DNA from: Bacteroidetes bacterium HGW-Bacteroidetes-1 | GTDB taxonomy: Bacteria > Bacteroidota > Bacteroidia > Bacteroidales > F082 | Assembly (NCBI GenBank): GCA_002842755.1 | Contig: PHDU01000005.1 | Coordinates: forward strand, 1 to 64,000 | Length of the DNA stretch: 64,000 nucleotides | Direction of reading: 5' to 3' | In this document: positions 18,102 through 28,173 of the stretch, piece by piece | Layout: each line of letters begins with the position of its first letter | Position numbering within the stretch: position 1 is the first letter of the stretch | Made by a program: the position numbers and the translations under genes | The notes under the pieces: generated by a model | Databases searched by the model: none | Seen by the model: the letters and a program-made list of their open reading frames with translations, nothing else | What the model was told of the DNA's origin: nothing

Positions 18102-21100
18102 TCAATTCCATAAAAAGCTTCGACCGGCTTTAGCAGAACCCGATGAATTGCCCTTGACATAATATTCATTCCATTTCAATGTCGGATAGGCAACGACCAA
18201 CAGCCTTTCAAACGCCGGGAATATCTTGTTATTCCAATAGTAAGATTCATTGTATTTACCAGTGAATGCATAGAGTGGCCTTGGTAGCGGCTTCTGTCTT
18301 GTGTCAAAGCTTTCAATGAAGTATTGAACCTTGTCACCAACCCAGAAGTCTTTACCATCTTTAAGCATCTGAGCAGCTACTTTTGTGTGCATCATCGGTT
18401 TATCATATTGATCAATAGGCTTTGTAACCTTCTGAGCAAACATCAGTTCATCCAATGGAAGCTTGCTGGAAAATACTTTGGTTTGTTTATCAAGAATCCA
18501 TGCCCGGATATCAATTGGTGATGGTGGTTCATCTGACAGAATCCATTCAAGAATTTCTTTCTGGTATTTCTTAACGAAACCACATTGATCTGTTCTGACA
18601 TATTCAAAACCAGTGATCTTCAGTTTACAAGGATTAACTTCATGACCATCAAGGTAGTCGAGATAACCAGCGTAACGCTTTTTGGCATTAACGATTAAGA
18701 ATGTTCTGAATCCTTTATCATAGGACATTTCCAGTGTACAAACATCTGCATTAAATTCTTCTTTGGCAATTTTATCGCACAACTTCTGAATCTTACCCAA
18801 GAGGTCTATGACATCATCTACCGATTTGATCTTGTCTACAAACAATGAATCTGTATTGTGTAATAGAATTGAACCCATTGCATCAACAAAGTTGTGATTA
18901 TCGGCTACCGACAAATCATAAAGATAATCATCATAATCAATTGGTTTGCAAATATTTTCTATCAAGTGCTTACCATATCCTTCATTGATCAGATTCTTAA
19001 CGGTATAGGTCTTTTTATTAAAGTTACTCTGACAAACAACCACCATACCAACCTGTTTCATGAGAGTAGACAATCCAGAAATCAACTTAATTGAAGCTGA
19101 TTCGAAATCATAGTTCGTGCCGCTTTTTATTTCTGTAATTGAACCATCACCAATCATTAGCTGTTGGATGAAATGTTTCTTTTGCTCCAACGACAATCTA
19201 TAAACAAAGTTTGGTATTCTTTTTTGGTCATATTTTTGTCCACAAAGTTGTCTAAATACAATAGCCTGTAAACAAGTCATCATCTGTAGTTTATTATTAC
19301 CATCAGATTGACACAATAATCCATTTTCTGCATTTTTGAATAGCCAGTCTGTTGTTTGTTTTAATTGATTTAACAACCAGAAATCTCTTGACGCAATTGA
19401 TGTACCTTTACGACTTTGTGTTGTTTCCGGGGTCGATGATGAACCATTACATATATAGTGCGCCAACAAACTTAAAAAGCCATTGAACATCGGGTCATTA
19501 ACATTGAGATGCCGCAACATTGTTGTCTTTTTGACTTGATTGTGTGATAAGAAAATCTTTTCACTATCTGCGGTTAAATAGACATCCCCACCACGCTTTC
19601 TTGTGTAAGAATATGGTTCCATATAATCTAATAGGTCGATTGTCGTGATTGGTTGTATGTCTGGTAATTGAGTTAAACTGAATGCATTAAAGCCGTCTGT
19701 TGGCTTAAAACATTGCCCCTCTGAATTTATCAATGAATGATCTTTTGATACTTCAGTAACGCCATGTCGGTATCTATAGTGGTAGACTTCTTTTTTAACT
19801 TTATGTCTTATGACACAATCAACCGACTTCCATTCGGAATCATGTGTTTGAAAGTTGTATGAGAGTGCTGTTACATTTTCATCAAAACTTCCATATTCTT
19901 TTCCATCCTTGATATATCGCTTGGTTGTTTTATTGAACAATTCTTCAAAGGATACAACGGAAACATCATCATTTGTTTTAATAATCGTACATCTGTCTTT
20001 AGTTACACTATCACCGTAAATTATAATGTATCCTTCATCCTCTAGGAACTTAGCACCAGCTTTATTAAAATACTGACCACCAAGAGTTACAGATTCAGCA
20101 ACCCTTGTATCATAAAATCTTGTATGTGACTCGCCTAGTGCTCCGTAAAATGAAAGACCAAATGATTTGTAAACATATTGAAGGTTATCATATGTTTTAT
20201 GCATCAGAGAACCGGGAGATTCTTTACTCATTAGGTCTTTGTAGAAATCTCTCTTCTCTTTCATTCTGGTAATAACTTTTGGAAGGATGCCAATAAAATC
20301 TTTCCTGAATCTATGACCACTTGGGGTTTTGATACACATTTCATCAGGAACGCTATCATCTGTAACAAGAGTATCAGGTGAAATATTCAGTGTTTTGATG
20401 ACGTTTGGGTAAAGTGATGAATAGTCAAATACTTTAACATTCTTGTATCTTCCGGGCTTTGGTGGGAATACATAAGCCCCTTCAAATTTATCATCATCTT
20501 CGTCATCGTCTTGTATCAACTGACCATTTTCATCGTATTCCCTGATGATCGTTTTAAAGTGATAATGTTTATCTTCCTGTGCCTGTTTAACGATGAGATT
20601 GTCAACTTTTCGAGTGATAAACAAGTCATCACAAGGACACATACCGATAGCATTTACGTTTCTTGCAACAGCTAGATACTTTGTTTTCATTTCAAGTTCA
20701 TATTGCCGTCTTACGTCAACTCTATTGTATTTCTCAAGAAGTTCTGGGTGGTTAAGCCACATCTCATAAACACCAATACCTTCATGTTGAACCTTACCTT
20801 CGCCGAGGTATTCTTGTGAAACATTTTCAAGAGAGTATGAACGCAATGATACAGACTTCTGAAATACCTTCATCTGATCCTGATGAAATATTTTACGCCA
20901 ATCGAGTTGTATTCCATATCTCATCATCCTCGATTTCACGTATGGTAAGTCAAAGGATATCCCGTTCCATGAGATGATTACATCATATGAGTTAAAGATT
21001 TTACCAATCTTAATAAGTAATTCTTTCTCTTCTTCATCTGTATCTTCAGCAATTTTCAAAAATGCTTCTTTACCATCAACCAAATCCTTGAAAGCAACCG

Positions 21101-21596
21101 ATAAAATGCGGAATTCTCCGGGGATTGGCTGACCGTTCTTAATGCGATCATCAGTTTCAATATCGAAGAATAAACATTTGTAATCCTGTTCAAACTCTAC
21201 GTTATCCTGCAAGGCAAATCGTTTGTGTGGTGGTATATCAGCTTCAAATGTTTCACATTCAAGCATCTTCAGCTTTTCAAGCATGTCATTGAATGCGAAT
21301 GTCTTGTAACCCCAATCTCTTTCCATTTCCTTGTTTAAGGACTCTGTTTTGTGTGGGTAATCAGCATAAATCTTAACGTATTTACCATCAGGTTCAACCG
21401 AGTTGATGACGTTGTTGCTTGTGAACTGGTTAAACTTGCTTCTTAACCGTTCATAATCTTCGGCTAAGACGTAGAAAAACCAAGCAAACTTTGTTTCACC
21501 GATTCCCTTTTTACCTGTCTCTGGATTCCTGTAGACGTAGGCTATTTTATTTAAGCCTCTATCCCATGCTCTCATTATCTTGAACTTTTCGGCCAT
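18102..21596 (-). CDS. family B DNA polymerase with intein
   Basis: FFDIETDD exo motif, DYSSLYPNV motif A, YGD|intein|TDS motif C. Confidence 0.95.
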   Translation of the reverse strand: MAEKFKIMRAWDRGLNKIAYVYRNPETGKKGIGETKFAWFFYVLAEDYERLRSKFNQFTSNNVINSVEPDGKYVKIYADYPHKTESLNKEMERDWGYKTFAFNDMLEKLKMLECETFEADIPPHKRFALQDNVEFEQDYKCLFFDIETDDRIKNGQPIPGEFRILSVAFKDLVDGKEAFLKIAEDTDEEEKELLIKIGKIFNSYDVIISWNGISFDLPYVKSRMMRYGIQLDWRKIFHQDQMKVFQKSVSLRSYSLENVSQEYLGEGKVQHEGIGVYEMWLNHPELLEKYNRVDVRRQYELEMKTKYLAVARNVNAIGMCPCDDLFITRKVDNLIVKQAQEDKHYHFKTIIREYDENGQLIQDDDEDDDKFEGAYVFPPKPGRYKNVKVFDYSSLYPNVIKTLNISPDTLVTDDSVPDEMCIKTPSGHRFRKDFIGILPKVITRMKEKRDFYKDLMSKESPGSLMHKTYDNLQYVYKSFGLSFYGALGESHTRFYDTRVAESVTLGGQYFNKAGAKFLEDEGYIIIYGDSVTKDRCTIIKTNDDVSVVSFEELFNKTTKRYIKDGKEYGSFDENVTALSYNFQTHDSEWKSVDCVIRHKVKKEVYHYRYRHGVTEVSKDHSLINSEGQCFKPTDGFNAFSLTQLPDIQPITTIDLLDYMEPYSYTRKRGGDVYLTADSEKIFLSHNQVKKTTMLRHLNVNDPMFNGFLSLLAHYICNGSSSTPETTQSRKGTSIASRDFWLLNQLKQTTDWLFKNAENGLLCQSDGNNKLQMMTCLQAIVFRQLCGQKYDQKRIPNFVYRLSLEQKKHFIQQLMIGDGSITEIKSGTNYDFESASIKLISGLSTLMKQVGMVVVCQSNFNKKTYTVKNLINEGYGKHLIENICKPIDYDDYLYDLSVADNHNFVDAMGSILLHNTDSLFVDKIKSVDDVIDLLGKIQKLCDKIAKEEFNADVCTLEMSYDKGFRTFLIVNAKKRYAGYLDYLDGHEVNPCKLKITGFEYVRTDQCGFVKKYQKEILEWILSDEPPSPIDIRAWILDKQTKVFSSKLPLDELMFAQKVTKPIDQYDKPMMHTKVAAQMLKDGKDFWVGDKVQYFIESFDTRQKPLPRPLYAFTGKYNESYYWNNKIFPAFERLLVVAYPTLKWNEYYVKGNSSGSAKAGRSFLWN
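18855..20009 (-). mobile_element. intein of about 385 aa in polymerase motif C (YGD/TDS) with LAGLIDADG-like motifs
   Basis: Begins SVTKDRCTIIKTNDD, ends DNHNFVDAMGSILLHN followed by Thr; LLAHYICNGS and LMIGDGSI. Confidence 0.92.
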
Positions 21597-21615
21597 AACT
21601 GATATAAACTCCTTT

Positions 21616-21891
21616 TTAATCTATGAAACCTGCGAAACCTTTATCTGTAGTCAGTTCTGTGAAAAACGGTTCTGGAATGTTCTCACCCCGCGATAACTTG
21701 AATGTAGCGACACCATAAACCATTTTAGTTTTCCTATCCTTGAATAATGGGTCAAAACCATCATAAACCATAGCAACACCATCATCGGTATTAATATGAA
21801 AACATGTGTTCAATTCTTTACCATCAATAAATGGATGCACCACAAACGCATAATTATGATCCGCTGTTATTATCATTTTGTTAATCCTCAA
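21616..21891 (-). CDS. hypothetical protein (probable ATG start about 15 nt downstream)
   Basis: ORF track uses TTG; MIITADHNYAFVV is likelier start. Confidence 0.55.
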   Translation of the reverse strand: MRINKMIITADHNYAFVVHPFIDGKELNTCFHINTDDGVAMVYDGFDPLFKDRKTKMVYGVATFKLSRGENIPEPFFTELTTDKGFAGFID

Positions 21892-22054
21892 ACAAACTCA
21901 ATATAAATGATCCAACCATACAGGATATGGCAACAATCAATGATATAATTGTTGATATAACAGCGATTGCCACCCCGATCAACATTATTAAACCTATCAA
22001 TGCGAATGGTACAAGAGCCAGACAAACGATTACTAACAATGCATCCATTATCAT
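21881..22054 (-). CDS. small membrane protein
   Basis: Manual translation MIMDALLVIVCLALVPFALIGLIMLIGVAIAVISTIISLIVAISCMVGSFILSLFED. Confidence 0.55.
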   Translation of the reverse strand: MIMDALLVIVCLALVPFALIGLIMLIGVAIAVISTIISLIVAISCMVGSFILSLFED

Positions 22055-22063
22055 TAATTTACC

Positions 22064-22684
22064 TCATTTTGTAATAACGAAGTTTACCCAATCATATTCC
22101 TTAGCCATCTTATTACTTTGGAATCTATCTTTGTAGAAACCAAAAGCATTTCTGAACTTTGCTGTAAGGAAAAAGGCTTCCCACTTTTCTCTTGTAAACA
22201 ACGAAACATGTGTCGGGTCTACGTCTATAGTACCAGGTAACAGAGGCCCAACGGTTGCTATGTAAATAATACCTCCGGGCATTAGTACACGATACAGCTC
22301 ATTTAAAACACCGGGAATAAGTTCTTCGGGGATATGTTCAATAACCTGCCCCATGTGTATGAAATAGAATGTATCGTTTGAAAAAGGTATCTTCCCATCT
22401 TCCACATTACACAAACGATCTCTGATTTCTGGGAATGGTGTGTTTTGAATGTACCAGTCAGATACATCGCCACCAAACACATTATCATAACCATGTCGCC
22501 TAAATGTTTCAACTAAAACTCCGGTTGCAGAACCCATGTCAAACATCTTATGCTTCTTTGTAATGTGTTCTTCAAAGATATCTTTAAGCATATGGAAGTA
22601 TTGTGTTTGCCATTCACCAATACAATTCATGTTGAAGTTATTCGTGTTTTTACAAAAATCAAAGTATTCTTTGCCAAATTTCAT
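22064..22684 (-). CDS. class I SAM-dependent methyltransferase
   Basis: MFDMGSATGVLVETFRRHGYDNVFGGDVSDWYI...IHMGQVIEHIPEE. Confidence 0.8.
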   Translation of the reverse strand: MKFGKEYFDFCKNTNNFNMNCIGEWQTQYFHMLKDIFEEHITKKHKMFDMGSATGVLVETFRRHGYDNVFGGDVSDWYIQNTPFPEIRDRLCNVEDGKIPFSNDTFYFIHMGQVIEHIPEELIPGVLNELYRVLMPGGIIYIATVGPLLPGTIDVDPTHVSLFTREKWEAFFLTAKFRNAFGFYKDRFQSNKMAKEYDWVNFVITK

Positions 22685-22851
22685 TGTTTTTTCTCCGGTT
22701 TATAGCAACGTGTTTCTTTGTATAAAGACGTATCCATATCCAATTCTATCGCTCGTTTCTGATGCTTTTCATGGAAATATTTAACACAAGTTTCTCTGTG
22801 TATACAATCATCCTGTGTACAAAAGCTCCGGTCACGATAAATTGGTTTCAT
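22681..22851 (-). CDS. Cys-containing hypothetical protein
   Basis: Manual translation MKPIYRDRSFCTQDDCIHRETCVKYFHEKHQKRAIELDMDTSLYKETRCYKPEKKQ. Confidence 0.55.
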   Translation of the reverse strand: MKPIYRDRSFCTQDDCIHRETCVKYFHEKHQKRAIELDMDTSLYKETRCYKPEKKQ

Positions 22852-22853
22852 AT

Positions 22854-23102
22854 TTAATCCTCATCAATAGGTAAGTCTTCATCAATAACAGTAATGCGTG
22901 GTTTTACTTTCTGCACTGTTGGTTCAGGCTTTTCAGGTTCTTCAGCTATCTCAACTGAATCAATCTGTGTCAATTCTATCCTAAAGCGGTATAAAGGACA
23001 AGTCTTTATTGGACAATTTATAATCTCATCCTTTTGACCATTAGAACACTCTTGACACTTCATACGAATAGCATCAAGCGGGGTCTTTGGTTTCTTAGCC
23101 AT
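22854..23102 (-). CDS. hypothetical Cys-rich phage protein
   Basis: TPLDAIRMKCQECSNGQKDEIINCPIKTCPLYRFR. Confidence 0.65.
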   Translation of the reverse strand: MAKKPKTPLDAIRMKCQECSNGQKDEIINCPIKTCPLYRFRIELTQIDSVEIAEEPEKPEPTVQKVKPRITVIDEDLPIDED

Positions 23103-23389
23103 TATATAACGCCCTTCATTACCTCAATCTCGACTCGTTTGATCTTCGCGCCGTTTAACGCTGTTTCAATAGATTCAATCTTGTTAATAATTGAGTTAAT
23201 TCTTCTCAGGATATACAAACCGAGTGTCATTAGAAACAGAAATATATCTGAGAAAAACATAGGATTCTGGGTAATAATATGAAAACATGCCCAAACAAAC
23301 GATATATAAGCTGCGTAATAATCGGCGTCAATTATATAAAGATATAAATTAGCCAGAAACTTTGCTAATATTGTTCTAAGATTGTCCAT
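23102..23389 (-). CDS. hypothetical membrane protein
   Basis: 95 aa with hydrophobic segments. Confidence 0.55.
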   Translation of the reverse strand: MDNLRTILAKFLANLYLYIIDADYYAAYISFVWACFHIITQNPMFFSDIFLFLMTLGLYILRRINSIINKIESIETALNGAKIKRVEIEVMKGVI

Positions 23390-23646
23390 TACAACTCCTT
23401 GTTCAGATCAAGTGATTCCTGTGAAATGTAAAACACACGACAACCAGAACCATAATTGTGTTTTACATCAATGAGTTTAAGTTTCATGATCTTATTCGCA
23501 AGACATTTTGGTAATCTTGGGGTAGCTTGCCAAAACCGAATAGTCTTTTCTTTCGACTGTGTTAAAAGCTGAAGACATGCTCCATTATCTAAGAATCTAT
23601 CATCAGTCGTTATCTCGTATTCTTTTCGATTGATTTTAACTTTCAT
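23389..23646 (-). CDS. hypothetical protein
   Basis: 85 aa ORF. Confidence 0.55.
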   Translation of the reverse strand: MKVKINRKEYEITTDDRFLDNGACLQLLTQSKEKTIRFWQATPRLPKCLANKIMKLKLIDVKHNYGSGCRVFYISQESLDLNKEL

Positions 23647-23657
23647 TTATTTACCTC

Positions 23658-24518
23658 TTAAAAATGTGATTCAAGAAGATTTGCAAGGAATAATGTTTTA
23701 TGCACAGCATTATTCATCTTGTGGTTACAATCGGCCAATGGAACCAGCTTATCCCAAGCTTTTTCCTTCTGTACAATTTCCCACAGTTTCCCGAATATGT
23801 AATCAGGGTCAGCAGAAAATGCAATATTTATCTTTTCATCACGCTCCATTGAATTGATAGACGCGATTGTCAGCTTGTCAATAAACTCGGATGATGAACT
23901 GCTCACATTTCCTTCAAGATTGTTGATAGCAAGGCGCATGTCACCATTTGCCATCTTAGCAAACTGTATCAACTGTTGATCTGTGAAAACCATTTTATGC
24001 TTGATTGCAATGCGTTTAAGATGATTTGCGATTGTCTTAGTATCAATAGCGTCAAACTGAATTTGAACGCAGCGAGAAAGCAATGGAGTCACCAGTTTGA
24101 AAGGATAATTGGCAGTCAAAATAAACTTGGTGGTTCTGCCGTTAAGCTCCATGATACGACGTAAACACATCTGAGCATCGGCTGTAATGTTATCGGCTTC
24201 ATCAAGAAGGATAATCTTGTAAGGAGCACCACCCAACGGACGGCGTTTAGCTATTTCACCACCAATTTCATTTCTGATGAAATCAATACCTCTTGTTGAT
24301 GAGGCATTAAATTCGAAGAAATTGGATTTCTTGTTATCTCCGAGTATTTCATTGGCAATCGCGATAGCCGCTGTTGTTTTGCCAGTACCAGCTTTACCAG
24401 ACAATAGAATATGTGGTATTCCATCTGGCCTTGCTATCATGTCCTGAATCTGTTTGATTTCCTTATCGCGGCCTACAATCTGTTTAAGCGTTGATGGTCT
24501 TTCTGTTTCGAATAACAT
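23658..24518 (-). CDS. clamp loader / RFC-like AAA+ ATPase
   Basis: HILLSGKAGTGKTTAAIAIA, ILLDEADNIT, LSRCVQIQF. Confidence 0.9.
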   Translation of the reverse strand: MLFETERPSTLKQIVGRDKEIKQIQDMIARPDGIPHILLSGKAGTGKTTAAIAIANEILGDNKKSNFFEFNASSTRGIDFIRNEIGGEIAKRRPLGGAPYKIILLDEADNITADAQMCLRRIMELNGRTTKFILTANYPFKLVTPLLSRCVQIQFDAIDTKTIANHLKRIAIKHKMVFTDQQLIQFAKMANGDMRLAINNLEGNVSSSSSEFIDKLTIASINSMERDEKINIAFSADPDYIFGKLWEIVQKEKAWDKLVPLADCNHKMNNAVHKTLFLANLLESHF

Positions 24519-24535
24519 TTGTATTTATGCTCCTT

Positions 24536-25132
24536 TTAACTTCGAATACCTTTATTAGCTAAGTAATCAGCTCGTTCATTGTATGCATTACCAGCATGGC
24601 CTTTAACCCAGACCCACGATATTTCGTGTTTTAAGGTAAGCGCATACAACTGTTTCCATAAATCATCATTCTTCAATGGTTTAACTGTATTCAGCTTCCA
24701 ACCATTTCGTTTCCAGTTACTAATCCAATCATGGTTAAAAGCATGAATTACATATTGGCTATCACTGTAAATAGTGATATCACAAGGTTCCTTCAATGCT
24801 TCAAGACCCTTAATAACCGCTGTAAGTTCCATACGATTATTTGTAGTTCGCTGTTCACCACCATAAAGCTCTTTCTTGGTTTCACCATGTAAAAGGATTA
24901 CACCCCAACCACCGACTCCGGGGTTGTTCTTACAAGCACCATCGGCATATATCTTAACGAGTTTCAAATCATTAAGAGGCTTGACCATTGGTTCAAGAAA
25001 GCTTCTACCACCACGATTATACATTTCTACTCCGGGTGCAACCTTAATCCACTGCGGCTGCTTTTTTGGGATACAACCAAGGTAAGAACTTGATTTCTGG
25101 TTGTGGTTTGATTTTATGGGCGATGACGGCAT
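24536..25132 (-). CDS. rnhA: ribonuclease HI
   Basis: KIYADGACKNNPGVGGWG...NRMELTAVIKGLEAL...YSDSQYV...WVKGHAGNAYNERADYLA. Confidence 0.93.
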   Translation of the reverse strand: MPSSPIKSNHNQKSSSYLGCIPKKQPQWIKVAPGVEMYNRGGRSFLEPMVKPLNDLKLVKIYADGACKNNPGVGGWGVILLHGETKKELYGGEQRTTNNRMELTAVIKGLEALKEPCDITIYSDSQYVIHAFNHDWISNWKRNGWKLNTVKPLKNDDLWKQLYALTLKHEISWVWVKGHAGNAYNERADYLANKGIRS

Positions 25133-25610
25133 AAAGAATCTCCGGGTTTACTTTCCACTGATGCATGTCTAACCAAGCTACCCACTGTCTGTTGGGCTTT
25201 GTAATCTTTGTCATACCACCAATCAATGCTTTAATTAGCATAAACATCTGAGGTCTGTTGTTCATCAGGAAATCGAAAAGGTAATCACGATCTCTGATAT
25301 TTAAACAGGCTGCTGCTAATGCAAACGGGGATAAATCCTTCGCATTACCTTCTTCATAATGGATTTTGAGGTTCTTGCCCTGCCGTAATCCCTTTGTCAG
25401 TGATGTTGATTGAACAATGATTTTAACATTCTTGTTCGCATTTTTAATAATGAAATCAACCTGTTCCTTGTTTAACCCAAGATGATCAGCGTAAAGAACG
25501 ATTGATTTACCATCATCTATTTTCTTTTTATAGACAATATCTGGGAAGAAATAGTCATGAACAATTTCATCTTTTTTCGGCGAATAGTCGCCAACGATTA
25601 TATCAACCAT
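25044..25610 (-). CDS. hypothetical; possible small clamp-loader-type subunit by position
   Basis: 188 aa next to the RFC-like gene. Confidence 0.45.
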   Translation of the reverse strand: MVDIIVGDYSPKKDEIVHDYFFPDIVYKKKIDDGKSIVLYADHLGLNKEQVDFIIKNANKNVKIIVQSTSLTKGLRQGKNLKIHYEEGNAKDLSPFALAAACLNIRDRDYLFDFLMNNRPQMFMLIKALIGGMTKITKPNRQWVAWLDMHQWKVNPEILYAVIAHKIKPQPEIKFLPWLYPKKAAAVD

Positions 25611-25681
25611 TTTATCAGGCTCCCTTTAATGAAGAAAATCATAACACATGTTTGTTTATTAAGCAAGAAATTAAATAATCA

Positions 25682-25885
25682 TTATTTATCAGCACAAATG
25701 GCTAGAAATTTGGGTTCGTTAAGTGTTTTAATCTTCTCATAATCCAACCAATCAATTATTCCACCATCCTCAATCGGTCTACCAAGATATTCTTCATATG
25801 CTTTGTAAATATCTTCAATCGGGCCACAGAGAATGCCAAAACGAATACCGATTATCACCGCTTGTTCTCTTGTAAGTTTTTCCAT
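25682..25885 (-). CDS. hypothetical protein
   Basis: 67 aa ORF. Confidence 0.5.
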   Translation of the reverse strand: MEKLTREQAVIIGIRFGILCGPIEDIYKAYEEYLGRPIEDGGIIDWLDYEKIKTLNEPKFLAICADK

Positions 25886-25888
25886 AAG

Positions 25889-26065
25889 TTACCTTCCAAT
25901 TGTGTTTGGTGGAAAGACCGGCTTATTCGGCGGGTCTATCTCATTCTTTGTTGAAACAAATGATTTATTTGCTGGAATATCTGGAACCATTTGAATAAAC
26001 TGATATATAACACCAGCAATGAAACCGATTCCCATTGCCAAAACGATGTCCATTATATCATACAT
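25889..26065 (-). CDS. small membrane-anchored protein
   Basis: Manual translation MYDIMDIVLAMGIGFIAGVIYQFIQMVPDIPANKSFVSTKNEIDPPNKPVFPPNTIGR. Confidence 0.5.
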   Translation of the reverse strand: MYDIMDIVLAMGIGFIAGVIYQFIQMVPDIPANKSFVSTKNEIDPPNKPVFPPNTIGR

Positions 26066-26070
26066 TTTAT

Positions 26071-26847
26071 TTACCTCACTTTTAGTTCATTATAACGTGT
26101 TAAAATGCGATTTTTTGCTATTGAAAAATAGTTATCATCTTTTTCAATACCAATAAAATTCCTACCACTATTTAAACAAGCTATTCCTGTAGTACCAGAA
26201 CCCATAGTAAAATCCAAAACGATTTCACCTTCGTTGGTGTAAGTTTTAATCAGGTATTCCATCAGGGCAACCGGCTTTTGGGTTGGGTGGAGTCCTCGTT
26301 CTCTATTGTCAGAATTACCAATTCTTAATATATTCGTTGGATAGTTTTCAAATTCGATAATCCTTTCTAGTTTATGCGAGTCCCTTTTGAGTCCGTGTCC
26401 GTTCTCATAATTTCGTGGTCTTGACCATTTTTTATCTACTTTAATAATTCCTTGCGGATTGTATCTCATTCTTTTTTCACCTAACTGTATATTGTGTCCT
26501 ATTGGTGCTTCGCTAAATACAATCAGACTTTCTGTGAACTTTATAGGCATATTTTTAGCGTGAGTGAAATTACATCCTTTTGACTTCTCCCACACCCACT
26601 CATACTTAAACATCTTTGGGTTGCTCATCACAAGTGCTGAAGTAAAAGGCTGCGAACCAAAAAGCACAATCGCCCCATTAGGCTTAATAATGCGCTTCAA
26701 CTGTTCCCACATCGGTTCAAATGGAATAATAGAATCCCACTTACAAGATGTCGTTCCATATGGTATGTCAGCAATAATCGCATCGACTGAATGATCTGGG
26801 ATTTCCTTCATTCTTACAAGGCAATCACCTTTCATCAACTTAATCAT
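26071..26847 (-). CDS. DNA methyltransferase (paralog 1)
   Basis: ADIPYGTTSCKWDS; DFTMGSGTTGIACLNSGRNFIGIEKDDNYF. Confidence 0.9.
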   Translation of the reverse strand: MIKLMKGDCLVRMKEIPDHSVDAIIADIPYGTTSCKWDSIIPFEPMWEQLKRIIKPNGAIVLFGSQPFTSALVMSNPKMFKYEWVWEKSKGCNFTHAKNMPIKFTESLIVFSEAPIGHNIQLGEKRMRYNPQGIIKVDKKWSRPRNYENGHGLKRDSHKLERIIEFENYPTNILRIGNSDNRERGLHPTQKPVALMEYLIKTYTNEGEIVLDFTMGSGTTGIACLNSGRNFIGIEKDDNYFSIAKNRILTRYNELKVR

Positions 26848-27119
26848 TTGTTAAACACCTTTAAAATGGCATCTTTCTTATCACGGATTTCAATCAGTTT
26901 TGCAATCAGTTCATCAAGTTCACCACCAACGGTAGACACATGATACATTGTTTCATGCATACCATCAGCATCTTTCAAACCCTGACAAAGCCATACCGAG
27001 ATGTGTTTGTGTGGTGTTTTTCTATCTGACCCAAGCGGTGTAATGACTATTTCTGATAGACCATCACAAATTGATTGCTTAATTTCCTTTGTCATTTTCT
27101 TCCTCGTCATACAAATCAA
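26844..27119 (-). CDS. hypothetical protein
   Basis: 91 aa ORF. Confidence 0.5.
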   Translation of the reverse strand: MICMTRKKMTKEIKQSICDGLSEIVITPLGSDRKTPHKHISVWLCQGLKDADGMHETMYHVSTVGGELDELIAKLIEIRDKKDAILKVFNK

Positions 27120-27720
27120 TCTTGGTTGTCATGTCAGGAATGTAAAGGTTGATAGGATTATCACATTGAATATCCATCTTAAACACTTTTGTAAACTGAG
27201 ATTTGTCGAATGGTTTTGTAATCAGATGAACACCATTCTTCGTTAGTAACTCAATGATAACCTTGTTTGTATCTTCTGGTCTACAGTTGTTGTTAATGTG
27301 ATCTTTTACAGACTCAATAACAATCGGGTCTTTCTCATCAATATCGACAATCCACTTTTTATCATTGTCATTGTGGCATTGTCCACAGGCTTTAGAAAAC
27401 GCTTGTTTTGTTGAATGAAAATCTTCTTGCATCATCTGAGAAGTAATATTCAACATAGTTCTGAACGATACCTTCTTAAATGATCGTTTATTCAACCTTA
27501 AACCAGCTCTTGCACCAAAGAAGTTGCATAAAGCTTTAATCTCTGGATATTTTTTCTCAAAATAATCAAGAGAATGAATATAATAATCCTTGATGATAAT
27601 TGTGTTCTTCTTTGCTCCATTTGGCATGTCCTTACGCCTTTGAAACACTTGAACATAGTAGAAGTCATCTGGTGTGTCGAAACTCAATAAGGGCTTAATC
27701 TGTTCAAATACATCAATCAT
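27079..27720 (-). CDS. hypothetical protein
   Basis: 213 aa ORF. Confidence 0.6.
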   Translation of the reverse strand: MIDVFEQIKPLLSFDTPDDFYYVQVFQRRKDMPNGAKKNTIIIKDYYIHSLDYFEKKYPEIKALCNFFGARAGLRLNKRSFKKVSFRTMLNITSQMMQEDFHSTKQAFSKACGQCHNDNDKKWIVDIDEKDPIVIESVKDHINNNCRPEDTNKVIIELLTKNGVHLITKPFDKSQFTKVFKMDIQCDNPINLYIPDMTTKIDLYDEEENDKGN

Positions 27721-28031
27721 TATATTTTACCACCTTCTATTGGTTTATTATCATTAAGACACCATTCGTTTAACCAATAATAATGCTCCCATTCATCGGG
27801 CGTTGCATTATATTGTTTCAATTTATCTTCTGTGAATTTGGCTGAATCTTTACCAGCTTCTTTCATCGTTTCAAGAGCCTGAACAAGTGCTAATACAAAC
27901 CCATCACCAATCAATTGTTTCTCTTTTTCAGGCCAGCGTTCACCATGCCTGTAAACTTCAAGAATTCCGTTGTTATTTTTAACTTGGTATTTTCCATCAT
28001 AAAGTGGAATTAGTTCTGGGTTATTGGTCAT
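27720..28031 (-). CDS. hypothetical protein
   Basis: 103 aa ORF. Confidence 0.55.
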   Translation of the reverse strand: MTNNPELIPLYDGKYQVKNNNGILEVYRHGERWPEKEKQLIGDGFVLALVQALETMKEAGKDSAKFTEDKLKQYNATPDEWEHYYWLNEWCLNDNKPIEGGKI

Positions 28032-28162
28032 TTATTCTTTACCTCAACATTATCTGGTAATAAGTCTTTATCAACAAGAATAGGCCCAACATCTAAGTGT
28101 TGGCCTCGATCACAACCTACAAAGATTAAGATGATGAACAGAATTAATACAACTTTTTTCAT
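28028..28162 (-). CDS. small lipoprotein
   Basis: Manual translation MKKVVLILFIILIFVGCDRGQHLDVGPILVDKDLLPDNVEVKNK; lipobox-like FVGC. Confidence 0.6.
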   Translation of the reverse strand: MKKVVLILFIILIFVGCDRGQHLDVGPILVDKDLLPDNVEVKNK

Positions 28163-28173
28163 TCCCATTCACT

